A stretch of DNA of 37,415 nt from Fidelibacterota bacterium. Its GTDB lineage: Bacteria; Fidelibacterota; Marinisomatia; Marinisomatales; TCS55. Made by a program: the position numbers and the translations under genes. The notes below the pieces were generated by a model, which saw nothing but the letters and a program-made list of their open reading frames with translations, had not been told where the DNA came from and searched no databases. The stretch covers positions 1-37,415 of the forward strand of contig DTTO01000022.1 in the NCBI GenBank assembly GCA_012964665.1, in the 5' to 3' direction. This document shows, piece by piece, positions 22,484 through 31,977 of this stretch (position 1 is the first letter of the stretch; every line of letters starts with the position of its first letter).

Positions 22484-24517
22484 TTACCTTATCACTGCAA
22501 GTTTGCCGGTTGTATCACCAACCTTCCAAAAATAAACACCGGTAGAAACCTGGTTCCTAGTTCGAGACACCAAGTTCCAATCCCAAGACCCATTCGCTGC
22601 AACTTCATCCGATTCGTACACTAAATTACCTGTTACATCATAGATCCTAACTATGTCACCTGATTTCACATTGTAAAACCGCATGAAATAGCCTGTAGGA
22701 CTATCAGAACCATGATATTTGCTCATGATGGATAATCTCCATGGGTTTGGAGAAACAAATACATCTGTGCTCTTTTTCTTATTAATGTCGGTGTATTCCA
22801 ATTCTTCCAGTGCAACTACCGTTGCTGCCGGAGCAGTAGGTATCATGTTCCCACTACCATCGGGAGCAGCAACCATGGGATAGCACATGGTATAGAAACT
22901 TTCCAATGAAGGTACCGTTCCATGAGTCGCGCTAGTTCCGCCATTATCATAAGCGGCTACATAATACCAGTACATAAGACCAACAGCCACTTTTTCATCC
23001 GTGTATGAAAAGGATTCGCCTGAACCAAAGGTCGATGCTCCTCCTTCTTTTAGTAATTTGTATGGACCAGCTGCATGACCTGGGAAATCGGCTCCATTGG
23101 CCAAAGCTTCCGTATCTTCCGCTGTCACGCCCTCAGCCGTAAAAATGTCAGCAGTTTTTGAAGCGGGCGCTGCAACAGTACGGTATACCCGGAAACCAGC
23201 AAAGTCAGCCGACCCAATATCAGGATCAACCGCAGCCTGCTGGGCGGCAGTATAAGTCCAGTCAATTTTTACATATCCGGTAGCTGTTGTAGCTACTGAG
23301 GTAACCGATGGCGCCGATGGGGGTTTAGGCAGATTGTATTTCCAGTCGTAAGCTTTTTTAGCTGCAGCTGCTGCATTACGCACATTATCCATCCCTGAAC
23401 CAGCAATAACTGCGAATGACAGTTTCACTGTATCGCCAGCTGCTAGGGTAAAAGGGCCATAAGCCTGTAGATAGCGCATGTCTTGCGGGCTGGGATTAAC
23501 AGCTTTTTTATCACCACCAGAAAAACCCAAGCTAGCCATCGCATGGCGCGCCGAAGCAGTCTGGGGGTCTTCATCGCCCGTCCACCACATATGGGTTATA
23601 TCAGTCGCTGTTAAGGCGTCATGATTTTTTCCATTCAAGTTTACCGCTACCTGACCAATACGGACACCTCGATAATCTCTTCCATCGTCATCAATTCCGA
23701 AATCGTTTGCGGCTGATGATTGCCGATCTCCGTCTAGAAAGTGTGTGGCCATAGAAACATCATCATAGTCAACAATATCATCTGTCCAGAAAGGATAATC
23801 CCAGTCTGGGAAAGGGACATTCCAAGCAGCATCATGATCTGCTTTGCCACCCATAATCAGATCTGTTACAGCTACAGTACCGGTATTGACTAATTCAACT
23901 TCTTCCAATACAAAATCATTAAAATCATAATCGGATGTTGGTGAGCCTACTTTAAAGTAAGTGTTTTTCGTTCCAGGAAAACTCCAGGAACGGCGTGTTG
24001 CTTTCACTTTAACACTCATTGTGGGAATTGACCATTCTGAGGTACTGACCCAGGGTTCTTTATTATAGTCAGTATCAGTTCCGGCCCATCCTTGGCTCGT
24101 TGAACCTGGCGTTGTACCACGAGTTACAACATATTCCCCTGTAGTGCCTTCTACAAATTGATTTACTCCTTCTGCATCAAGTTGTTTCCCAACGATCCAA
24201 TAACCAGCGCGGCAATTGTAGTTCAAAAACCCTTTACCACCTTCAGTGGTAAAGCATCCCGGATATACCCAACCAGGTATAATTGCCGAACAAGTTTGGT
24301 CACCGGTATTCCCGTAAGAATCCCAGCCCATCCACAGGTTATTGTTTGTATGAAAAACATAGGTTTGGTCTAAGACAGGGTGAAACTCCTTAAACAGGTA
24401 TCCCTGTCTGAGTTTCAATATGTCTAGTCTATCTTTCGCTCCCAATTCAGCTACTAAGCCAAACATTACGATGCCTGCTATAGCCATCCGGGAGATTTGA
24501 TTTATTACAATTTTCAT
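22484..24517 (-). CDS. Large secreted protein with fibronectin-III-like region and type IX-like C-terminal sorting domain
   Basis: The 677-residue product has a signal peptide (residues 1-27, ending near LGAKD). The first 400 residues are of unknown fold, with a short acidic, aromatic region. A fibronectin type III-like domain lies near residues 395-440 (PSAPSVTSVATTATGYVKIDW, FAGFRVYR). The C-terminus has SPNPWRLSI, VRIYDVTGNLVYE and STGVYFWKV, a FlgD-like or type IX sorting domain. No catalytic motif was recognised, so a structural or binding role at the cell surface is as likely as an enzyme. AAGGAG precedes the ATG by eight bases. It sits between the TonB receptor gene (23 bases) and the PorV-like gene (11 bases), a probable surface complex. 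Confidence 0.78.
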   Translation of the reverse strand: MKIVINQISRMAIAGIVMFGLVAELGAKDRLDILKLRQGYLFKEFHPVLDQTYVFHTNNNLWMGWDSYGNTGDQTCSAIIPGWVYPGCFTTEGGKGFLNYNCRAGYWIVGKQLDAEGVNQFVEGTTGEYVVTRGTTPGSTSQGWAGTDTDYNKEPWVSTSEWSIPTMSVKVKATRRSWSFPGTKNTYFKVGSPTSDYDFNDFVLEEVELVNTGTVAVTDLIMGGKADHDAAWNVPFPDWDYPFWTDDIVDYDDVSMATHFLDGDRQSSAANDFGIDDDGRDYRGVRIGQVAVNLNGKNHDALTATDITHMWWTGDEDPQTASARHAMASLGFSGGDKKAVNPSPQDMRYLQAYGPFTLAAGDTVKLSFAVIAGSGMDNVRNAAAAAKKAYDWKYNLPKPPSAPSVTSVATTATGYVKIDWTYTAAQQAAVDPDIGSADFAGFRVYRTVAAPASKTADIFTAEGVTAEDTEALANGADFPGHAAGPYKLLKEGGASTFGSGESFSYTDEKVAVGLMYWYYVAAYDNGGTSATHGTVPSLESFYTMCYPMVAAPDGSGNMIPTAPAATVVALEELEYTDINKKKSTDVFVSPNPWRLSIMSKYHGSDSPTGYFMRFYNVKSGDIVRIYDVTGNLVYESDEVAANGSWDWNLVSRTRNQVSTGVYFWKVGDTTGKLAVIR

Positions 24518-24540
24518 TATTTATTCTCCTTTCGCTTGAC

Positions 24541-27363
24541 TTAATAGTTAATGGAAATACCAAAATGCATTGTCATTGGGACACCATAGGCTAACAGGTT
24601 ATTTCGAGGACCTGAAGCCACATCTTTATAGGATGAAGCCTCATCAAAAAATGAACCTGGATCCGCAATCATAACAACATTTCTTCTGTTAAGTACATTT
24701 TCAATCATAAGAAATACCGTTGGTTGTACTCCGCCTAAATTCAGCGTTGCATCTAAACGTGCATTCACATCTATAGTCCCCGGCGCCCTTTCGTCCAAAG
24801 CGGCACCTGCGGCACCTGCTCGAGCTGACTGGGGCAGTCCACTTTGCGCATTGAAAGTGACATTGCCGCCGATACGGTCAAACATGCCACCCAGACTGGT
24901 ATGGTAATCTAAATATCCATTCAATACATGGGGGCGATGCCAGTACAATGTTGTCATGGCCATAATGCCTTTCCTACGCCCTTCAGACTGGCTGATGTTT
25001 CCAGCACCCGAGTTGATTTTATCTGATGCCGTTCCTTTAGCGACTGAATAGGTGTAAGAGGCCATGCCTGTCAGACCGGAACTACCGGTTCTAGACAAAC
25101 TCATTTCTATTCCTTTCACACTTCCAAAGTGGTCACTTGTTTTGTAAATAAAGTGTGTAGCCTGGTAGGGGTCTGATGTTGACCAACCACCAGGGTTCCC
25201 ATAGCCAGTTCCATCATCAACAAAGGGTATGTTGGTGACTTCCTGCGAGGAGACCCAATTTGAAATATCTTTGTAATATGTAGCCAAATCCAGTTTTAAC
25301 CTAGAAGCCATACTGTACTGAAATCCCATTTCATAAGTGTTGGTTATCATGGGATCCAAGTTTGGGTTACCAATGTAAACAAAATATCCGGATTCGGTCC
25401 CACCATCCATTTGTACCATATAATTTTCCAACAGATCATAAAATGCAGGCCGTTGGAAAAAGGTGCCATTGGCTATGCGAAAAGCCATATTATCGCCCAC
25501 TGGGAATGAAAGACCCAGCCTTGGGCTGAGTTTTGATTTCATTGATGTGGCACGCCGTTGACCAGGATCAAAAGGATTGATAGTAGGATTTTCCCACAAT
25601 GTGTTACCTTGCGAATCCTTATCCCAAACGCCTTTTTCTGCACCAGCATTGAAACCGTCATAGCGTAATCCAACGTTCACAATCATGTCATTGAATTCCA
25701 TCTGGTCTTGAACATAAGCTGCAACTTCGGTTGGATTCACATCCCCAATATTCTGGGTTTGAAGCCGTGGACTCGAAGATGAATAACCCACTGTTCTGCC
25801 AAACCAGGTATCATGTCCTTTTCGAGAAAGACTATAAGCACGATATTGCAATCCAGCTTTTATCAAGTGGCGGGAATTGGCCTGGCTGGTCCCATATAGT
25901 CCAAAAGTCTGATGGGCCTGATCTGCGTTGAAATAATGGCCATATACGTTGGACAATCCAAACCAGGAATTGCTATGCTGAGTATCTTCCAATACCTTGG
26001 TATGGTTAGGACCGTCAGCACCGCTATAATTAACGCCTGACGATACAGTGGTTACTGTTTCGAAATCAATAAATTGATCACCATATTTTGCACCATCGGT
26101 CTGCACTTTAGAAAGATTATCAAATCGCGCTGTAATATGTGTTTTGGGCGAAACAACATAATTGGCCGAAATGCCAAACTGGTTAGTTGTTTCTTCTGTC
26201 CTGGGGTACTGACCTAGGGCATATTTCCAATCCCAAACCATCTGTTCTCCAGCAGATCCTTCGATTTTCATACCATCGTAGGTTGGATCATAAAAAGAAT
26301 TCCTTTTAAGGTTCATAAATTCTAATGTTAGTTTAAGATTATTCATATGCACAGTACTGAATTTCCCTTGGATACTTTGATAATCCTCACCAATCCCGGG
26401 AAGCCGACCTGCGTCATCATATATTCTGGCAGTAAGAATAATACCCATATCATTACCACCTACACTGGCAGTGACATCAGTGATGGTTTTTTCGCCACCA
26501 AAACTAGTATCTTTGGCATAATCGGTCCCAGCTACAGCTGCTACAGGCGTTGCACCGGCTGCATTTTTAAAGACACCTTTTCCTACTTCGTCGTAAACGT
26601 CCCAATCCTCAAAATCCTTGCCGTCTCCTTTAAAATAAGGTTGACCAAGCGACGTGCGCATGGCGATAGTAGCGTGTACGCCGGAATCCGCTTCTTTCAA
26701 CACCGTGTTGAATTGACCAGACATGGCCTGACCATATTCAGCATTGAAAGTACCGGTAATCACTTGGAGCTCCTTGATTATAGATGGATTCACAGGAATA
26801 GCATTCCCTCCCATAATCGGGCTCATAGATGAGGCACCATCCACCAGATACATGGCTTCATCTGAGCGGCCACCTCTCAGGTGTAATTTTCCACCTTCTT
26901 CGGTAACGCCCGGCAGTGTTTTCACCACATCTTCAACAGTGGCAACCGCTAAATTTGTGATAATGCTACCATCAATATATTGTTTCGATGAAGTAAGCGT
27001 ATTTTCAATCGCTGGCCGTTCTGCTGTTACCTGAACACCTGTCATTTGAAGTGCCTCAGTTTGAAGCACAGCACTAACTGGAGTTGTCACATCCACATTA
27101 ACTGTTACATCCGAAACAGAATGTTCAGCATAACCGATCATTGAAAAATTAAGATCGTATGAGCCGGGATCAAGATTAATAATATAATATTCACCGTTTT
27201 CGTCTGTCGATGCACCCATAGAGGTACCAACTACAATTACATTACAGCCGATCAATGGCTGACCATCTGCATCAGTAACGCGTCCTGCTATTTTACCGGT
27301 CAATCCGGCAAACAGGTAACCGACAAGTGCGAACACTGTAAGAAAAATTCGGACAAAACGCAT
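24541..27363 (-). CDS. TonB-dependent outer-membrane receptor with CarboxypepD-regulatory-like N-domain
   Basis: This protein imports a large ligand across the outer membrane using TonB. From the corrected start at ATG 27363 it is 940 residues: signal peptide (MRFVRIFLTVFALVGYLFAG), a carboxypeptidase-regulatory-like domain (GRVTDADGQPLIGCNVIV, near residues 25-95), plug domain (VEDVVKTLPGV, KLHLRGGRSDEAMYLVDG) and a beta-barrel to the C-terminal GISINY. The track start at 27435 is unlikely, since a perfect AAGGAGG stands just before 27363 and the added residues are basic and would precede the signal sequence. Neighbours are the sorted protein and the PorV-like gene, 23 bases on. The substrate is unknown; no glycan-binding SusD gene is present, so it is not a classic SusC/D pair. 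Confidence 0.9.
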   Translation of the reverse strand: MRFVRIFLTVFALVGYLFAGLTGKIAGRVTDADGQPLIGCNVIVVGTSMGASTDENGEYYIINLDPGSYDLNFSMIGYAEHSVSDVTVNVDVTTPVSAVLQTEALQMTGVQVTAERPAIENTLTSSKQYIDGSIITNLAVATVEDVVKTLPGVTEEGGKLHLRGGRSDEAMYLVDGASSMSPIMGGNAIPVNPSIIKELQVITGTFNAEYGQAMSGQFNTVLKEADSGVHATIAMRTSLGQPYFKGDGKDFEDWDVYDEVGKGVFKNAAGATPVAAVAGTDYAKDTSFGGEKTITDVTASVGGNDMGIILTARIYDDAGRLPGIGEDYQSIQGKFSTVHMNNLKLTLEFMNLKRNSFYDPTYDGMKIEGSAGEQMVWDWKYALGQYPRTEETTNQFGISANYVVSPKTHITARFDNLSKVQTDGAKYGDQFIDFETVTTVSSGVNYSGADGPNHTKVLEDTQHSNSWFGLSNVYGHYFNADQAHQTFGLYGTSQANSRHLIKAGLQYRAYSLSRKGHDTWFGRTVGYSSSSPRLQTQNIGDVNPTEVAAYVQDQMEFNDMIVNVGLRYDGFNAGAEKGVWDKDSQGNTLWENPTINPFDPGQRRATSMKSKLSPRLGLSFPVGDNMAFRIANGTFFQRPAFYDLLENYMVQMDGGTESGYFVYIGNPNLDPMITNTYEMGFQYSMASRLKLDLATYYKDISNWVSSQEVTNIPFVDDGTGYGNPGGWSTSDPYQATHFIYKTSDHFGSVKGIEMSLSRTGSSGLTGMASYTYSVAKGTASDKINSGAGNISQSEGRRKGIMAMTTLYWHRPHVLNGYLDYHTSLGGMFDRIGGNVTFNAQSGLPQSARAGAAGAALDERAPGTIDVNARLDATLNLGGVQPTVFLMIENVLNRRNVVMIADPGSFFDEASSYKDVASGPRNNLLAYGVPMTMHFGISINY

Positions 27364-27675
27364 AATATGCCCTCCTTGTTTATTTTTTTGGGGGGTATTT
27401 TTCCCCGACTTGAGATATTTACTTTTCTCTACCACTAATAATAGTATTCAATGTTGTCTGAAAATTGCAATTTGATTTGACCAATGTCAATTAATTTATT
27501 TCATTATCTTTTTCCAATGCATAAAAAACTTACTCTTCATTTTAATCCTACTTATTAACCTAAAAGAAACTGATTTTACATCAATAAAGTGGCGCAAAAA
27601 GTGTTTACTAAAGCTAAATTTATTCCCTGTTTTTAACTCATTGATTTAAAACTGTTATTCACAAAAAAACTTCCC
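27364..27675. promoter_or_regulatory. 312-base divergent intergenic region between the TonB operon and gcvP
   Basis: The stretch is AT-rich and has no open frame worth calling. It must carry the promoters of both divergent units. The minus strand has the AAGGAGG ribosome-binding site (27371-27377). A TTGACA box on the minus strand lies near 27490 with only a poor -10 partner. A 12-base palindrome (separate entry) and TTGAC-CAAT-GTCAA (27477-27490) lie close together. The gcvP side has no Shine-Dalgarno, and no glycine-riboswitch core was seen. Confidence 0.45.
27462..27473. promoter_or_regulatory. Perfect 12-bp palindrome AAATTGCAATTT, possible operator
   Basis: AAATTGCAATTT reads the same on both strands. 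It lies about 100 bases upstream of the TonB receptor start, next to a second small inverted repeat (TTGAC-CAAT-GTCAA). A dimeric regulator could bind here, but in AT-rich sequence such a palindrome can arise by chance. Confidence 0.3.
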
Positions 27676-30510
27676 ATGACACACGACACCACTAAGGGTT
27701 TTTCTTCAAGACATATCGGCCTCAGTACAAAAGATCAGGTCCATATGTTGGCAGAATTGGGTTTTGATTCGATAGATGAACTCATCGCGAAAACATTACC
27801 TGATTCCATCCGAACAAATTCTAAACTCAATATCGGTCCGGGTATCGATGAGTTCACGCTATTAAAAACCTTGAAAAGGATCGCTTCCAAAAACAAGGTT
27901 TACCGTTCCTATATCGGAATGGGATATTATGGCACCATCACACCACCGGTTATTCAGCGTAATATATTAGAAAATCCCGGCTGGTATACAGCCTATACGC
28001 CCTATCAGGCAGAAATCTCCCAGGGTCGTTTAGAAGCACTGCTGAATTTCCAAACCATGGTAACTGATCTAACCGGTATGAATATTGCCAATGCTTCTTT
28101 GTTAGATGAAGCAACTGCTGCCGCGGAAGCCATGCTTATGCTTTTTCGATCTAGTCAAAAAAGGACAGAGTTTTTAGTAGCGGATGATTGTCATCCTCAG
28201 ACCATAGATGTGTTAAAAACTCGGGCGGAACCTATTGGTATTAAGTTAAAAATTCAATCTGCTGATCAATTTGAATTTAACGATGATGTTTTCGGCATTC
28301 TTATTCAGTATCCTGCGACAGATGGAAAAGTATTTGATTTTTCAGATCTTTACCAAAATGCACATGATCAAGGAATTCTCGTAGCTGTCGCTACCGATCT
28401 ATTAGGCTTAGCCATTTTGCCTTCTCCCGGAGAATTAGGAGCGGATGTTGCCATTGGTAATTCTCAAAGATTTGGAGTGCCTCTGGGGTTTGGCGGTCCA
28501 CATGCTGCATTCATTGCCGCAAAAGAAGCATTGAAACGGAAAATGCCCGGTCGGATTATCGGTGTTTCCATAGACAGCCATGGAAATCGTGCACTGCGTA
28601 TGGCTCTTCAGACCCGGGAACAGCATATTCGTAAAGATCGTGCTACCTCCAATATTTGTACCGCGCAGGTTTTATTAGCGGTCATGGCTGGGATGTATGC
28701 CGTTTACCATGGTGCGGAAGGAATTCGTGCAATCGCAAACCGAATTCATCACAAAGCAAAAGCATTGGCTTACGCACTTACAAAAGCCGGACACACTGTA
28801 GTCCATGATCAATTTTTTGATACAATACGAATCAAACTAAATGAGAATTTATTCAATGATATCGAGAGGAAAGCAGAAAAAAATAATTTGAATTTTCGCT
28901 ATTTTGACAATGGCGATATAGGCATCTCACTGGATGAAACTGTTTTACCGGATGATATAAATGATATTCTTTCTGTTTTTGAAATAAAAAAAACAGATGA
29001 TACAGATGGATTCAATTTAAAAAATTCCCGTTCTTCCAAATACCTTACTCATAACATATTCAATGTTTATCACACTGAAACAGAAATGATGCGTTATCTC
29101 CATCGATTGCAGACCAAAGATTTAACTTTAAATACCAGCATGATTCCACTGGGATCATGCACTATGAAGCTCAATGCGGCAGCTGAAATGATGCCAATTA
29201 CCTGGCCAGAATTCGCATATTTACATCCCTTTGCACCGTCAACCCAAACCCAAGGATATCAAGAATTAGGCAAAACCCTTTCCAAATGGCTGATAGATAT
29301 CACCGGCCTGCAGGGATGCTCTTTGCAACCCAATTCAGGTGCCCAAGGCGAATACACTGGACTGCTTGTGATACGGGCCTATCATCATGATCGGGGAGAC
29401 ATGAATAGGAATATTTGTCTCATTCCTGCGTCCGCTCATGGTACCAACCCAGCAAGTGCAGTGATGGCCGGTATGGATGTCGTTATTGTCCAATGCGATG
29501 AAAACGGAAACATTGATGTTGATGACTTGAATTCTAAAGCGGAGCAACATAGTAAAACTTTAGCAGCAATCATGGTCACCTATCCTTCCACACACGGCGT
29601 CTTTGAAGAATCCATTGGTGAAGTTTGTGACATTGTTCATGGGCATGGTGGCCAAATATACCTGGACGGCGCTAACCTCAATGCCATGGTTGGCCTGGCT
29701 AGATTGGGCGAATTTGGTACGGATGTTTGCCATATTAATCTTCATAAAACTTTTGCAATCCCCCATGGCGGCGGCGGGCCTGGTATGGGCCCTATATGTG
29801 TAGCTAAACATTTAATTCCATACCTACCTGGACATCCTGTCATAGATAATAATAACAAAGATAAAGCAATTCATGCCGTTTCTGCTGCCCCGATGGGCAG
29901 TGCCGGAGTACTGCCTATTTCCTGGGCTTATATTGCTATGCTTGGCGATGAGGGACTAACCGCTGCTACTGAAACTGCAATCCTTAATGCTAATTACATG
30001 GCCCATCGTTTAGGTGATCATTTTCCTATTTTATACAAAGGTAAAAATGGGTACTCGGCCCATGAATTCATTTTGGATCTACGATCTTTAAAAAAAGAGT
30101 CGGGAATTTCAGATGAAGATGTGGCAAAACGATTGATTGACTACGGGTTCCATGCACCAACTATGTCATTCCCAGTGCCCGGCACACTCATGGTTGAACC
30201 AACTGAGAGTGAATCCAAATCGGAACTGGACCGATTTTGCGATGCCATGATCTCCATTAAAAATGAAATCAATGATGTACAGATAGGAAAATCTGATCCA
30301 ACTGATAATCCGCTGAAAAATGCCCCACACACCGCAGCATGTGTTACATCAGATAACTGGAGCCATCCCTATTCTCGTGAACAGGCTGTTTATCCTGCAT
30401 CATGGTTAAAGGAACATAAGTACTGGCCGCCTACCGGTCGCGTCGATAATGCCTACGGTGACCGGAACCTGGTATGTACCTGTCCTCCAATTGATAAATA
30501 CGAATCATAG
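27676..30510 (+). CDS. gcvP: Glycine dehydrogenase (decarboxylating), P-protein of the glycine cleavage system
   Basis: The enzyme decarboxylates glycine with pyridoxal phosphate and passes the aminomethyl group to lipoyl-GcvH. At 944 residues it is the full-length single-chain type, not the split GcvPA/GcvPB form. The N-terminal half has [18 protein letters not shown] and [21 protein letters not shown], and the C-terminal half has [14 protein letters not shown] and the cofactor-lysine motif [18 protein letters not shown]. No gcvH or ordinary gcvT lies next to it; the GcvT-like gene at 9402 belongs to another operon. It starts from its own promoter in the gap before it; no Shine-Dalgarno precedes the ATG. 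It converges on mtaB with only 18 bases between stops. Confidence 0.98.
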   Translation: MTHDTTKGFSSRHIGLSTKDQVHMLAELGFDSIDELIAKTLPDSIRTNSKLNIGPGIDEFTLLKTLKRIASKNKVYRSYIGMGYYGTITPPVIQRNILENPGWYTAYTPYQAEISQGRLEALLNFQTMVTDLTGMNIANASLLDEATAAAEAMLMLFRSSQKRTEFLVADDCHPQTIDVLKTRAEPIGIKLKIQSADQFEFNDDVFGILIQYPATDGKVFDFSDLYQNAHDQGILVAVATDLLGLAILPSPGELGADVAIGNSQRFGVPLGFGGPHAAFIAAKEALKRKMPGRIIGVSIDSHGNRALRMALQTREQHIRKDRATSNICTAQVLLAVMAGMYAVYHGAEGIRAIANRIHHKAKALAYALTKAGHTVVHDQFFDTIRIKLNENLFNDIERKAEKNNLNFRYFDNGDIGISLDETVLPDDINDILSVFEIKKTDDTDGFNLKNSRSSKYLTHNIFNVYHTETEMMRYLHRLQTKDLTLNTSMIPLGSCTMKLNAAAEMMPITWPEFAYLHPFAPSTQTQGYQELGKTLSKWLIDITGLQGCSLQPNSGAQGEYTGLLVIRAYHHDRGDMNRNICLIPASAHGTNPASAVMAGMDVVIVQCDENGNIDVDDLNSKAEQHSKTLAAIMVTYPSTHGVFEESIGEVCDIVHGHGGQIYLDGANLNAMVGLARLGEFGTDVCHINLHKTFAIPHGGGGPGMGPICVAKHLIPYLPGHPVIDNNNKDKAIHAVSAAPMGSAGVLPISWAYIAMLGDEGLTAATETAILNANYMAHRLGDHFPILYKGKNGYSAHEFILDLRSLKKESGISDEDVAKRLIDYGFHAPTMSFPVPGTLMVEPTESESKSELDRFCDAMISIKNEINDVQIGKSDPTDNPLKNAPHTAACVTSDNWSHPYSREQAVYPASWLKEHKYWPPTGRVDNAYGDRNLVCTCPPIDKYES

Positions 30511-30528
30511 AACAAAACTGAACAGATT

Positions 30529-31839
30529 TTATATAGTAACTTTTTGTTTTATTTGACCATCAACTACGGCTCCGTGGTTGACACTAAGACTGACTAATTT
30601 AATTGTATTAATACTATCAGCTTCCCCATCTGCCCGGACCTGGATATAATTATCCGTGTGTCCCACAACTTTCCCATTTTTCATTTTTTCAAATAACACT
30701 GGCCGTTTGTTACCAATGAATTTTTCATGAAAGAACCGCCGTTTTTTATCAGACAGAATATGCAGCATTTTGCTGCGATGGGCTCGTTTTTCCTTTGAAA
30801 TCTCCGGCTTCAAATTAATTGCATCCGTATTGGGTCGCTCGGAATAGGTAAAAACATGCAGATAGGAAATATCCAATGAATTTAAAAAGTTGTAGGTATT
30901 CAGAAAATCATCGTTGGACTCTCCAGGAAATCCCACGATTACATCCACGCCAATGCAGGCATCAGGAATGCAATCTTTGATTTTTTTCATTCTGTTTCCA
31001 TAAACAGCACTATTGTATCGTCGACGCATAGCACTTAATATTTTATTTGAACCAGACTGCAATGGCACGTGGAAATGAGGCATGAACTTTTTGGATGTGG
31101 CACAAAACTCAATAATATCATCTGTTAGTAAATTGGGTTCTATGGACGAAATACGAATCCGATCAATTCCTTTCAGCCCTTCCAATTCCTGGAGGAGACC
31201 AAAAAGTGTTTCTTTTCCACCTTTTCCAAAATCACCGATATTGACACCAGTAAGGACAATTTCACGGGCATCGGTCTTTGCAACTTTTCTAGCTACTTTC
31301 ATGGTATTAGCGATGGTATCGCTCCGACTTGCACCACGGGCCAGTGGAATCGTACAAAAAGAACAGGTATAATCGCAGCCGTCCTGTATTTTCAGAAATG
31401 ATCTTGTTCGCTCTCCCGATGAATAAGATGACGTGAAAGAATGGACCTGATCAATTTTTGACTGGATAACCTTTGCGCCATTATTTAAATCCATGGTATC
31501 TAAATGATTGAGCAGGTTGAATTTCTCTTCGGCGCCAAGAATTAAGTCTACACCTTTAATATCAGCAATTTCATCGGGTTTTAATTGGGCATAGCAGCCA
31601 ATCACCGCTATGGAAGAATCTGGATTTCTGCGCTTAGCCTGGCGAATTAGTTTCCGTGCTTCTTTATCGGCATTTTCTGTTACAGAGCAGGTATTTAATA
31701 CGTAAATATCTGCCTTATCACGGTAATCCACTTTTTCAAATCCATGATTAAGGAGATTACGGGAAATGGTGGCCGTCTCGGAAAAATTCAGTTTACATCC
31801 CATGGTGTGAAATGCAACGCGTTTTGTAGGTGTACTCAT
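30529..31839 (-). CDS. mtaB: tRNA (N6-threonylcarbamoyladenosine37) methylthiotransferase MtaB
   Basis: This radical SAM enzyme adds a methylthio group to t6A at position 37 of tRNAs reading ANN codons. The N-terminal iron-sulfur ligands are in GCKLN, NTCSVT and GCYAQ, the radical-SAM cluster in GCDYTCSFC, and the C-terminal TRAM domain lies in the last 70 residues. HTMGCKLNFSETA identifies MtaB rather than MiaB or RimO. The track starts at a TTG (31887); ATG at 31839 (MSTPTKRVAFHTMGCK) is preferred because it places the first motif at the usual distance from the N-terminus and gives 436 residues, the usual family length. The gene stands alone, convergent with gcvP and divergent from the PAS-prenyltransferase gene. 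Confidence 0.93.
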   Translation of the reverse strand: MSTPTKRVAFHTMGCKLNFSETATISRNLLNHGFEKVDYRDKADIYVLNTCSVTENADKEARKLIRQAKRRNPDSSIAVIGCYAQLKPDEIADIKGVDLILGAEEKFNLLNHLDTMDLNNGAKVIQSKIDQVHSFTSSYSSGERTRSFLKIQDGCDYTCSFCTIPLARGASRSDTIANTMKVARKVAKTDAREIVLTGVNIGDFGKGGKETLFGLLQELEGLKGIDRIRISSIEPNLLTDDIIEFCATSKKFMPHFHVPLQSGSNKILSAMRRRYNSAVYGNRMKKIKDCIPDACIGVDVIVGFPGESNDDFLNTYNFLNSLDISYLHVFTYSERPNTDAINLKPEISKEKRAHRSKMLHILSDKKRRFFHEKFIGNKRPVLFEKMKNGKVVGHTDNYIQVRADGEADSINTIKLVSLSVNHGAVVDGQIKQKVTI

Positions 31840-31871
31840 GGCTAAATCAAGTCTGAGAATTTCGATAAAAT

Positions 31872-31895
31872 TTAATATTTGAAACAAAATATTAA
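31872..31895. promoter_or_regulatory. Nine-base inverted repeat in the mtaB/PAS-prenyltransferase intergenic region
   Basis: TTAATATTT and AAATATTAA form perfect nine-base arms around a GAAACA spacer. It lies in the 138-base gap that separates the divergent starts, where operators are often found, and could serve either gene. As the sequence is very AT-rich it may be a chance or structural element. Confidence 0.3.
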
Positions 31896-31977
31896 TTAAG
31901 AGTATAAATCATTGCATTATAAATTTCAGTTCTTTCAATTTGCAAAATATTTGATTTAATCAGCCGAGGTATTACAA

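Noticed and set aside
27364-27435. Upstream start of the TonB receptor at 27435
   Set aside because: It adds 24 basic residues before a normal signal peptide, while AAGGAGG stands directly before ATG 27363.
27436-27675. Glycine riboswitch before gcvP
   Set aside because: The stretch is AT-rich and lacks the conserved G-rich cores of the glycine aptamer.
31840-31887. TTG start of mtaB at 31887
   Set aside because: It overlaps the inverted repeat in the gap and makes the protein longer than the family; ATG 31839 is better.
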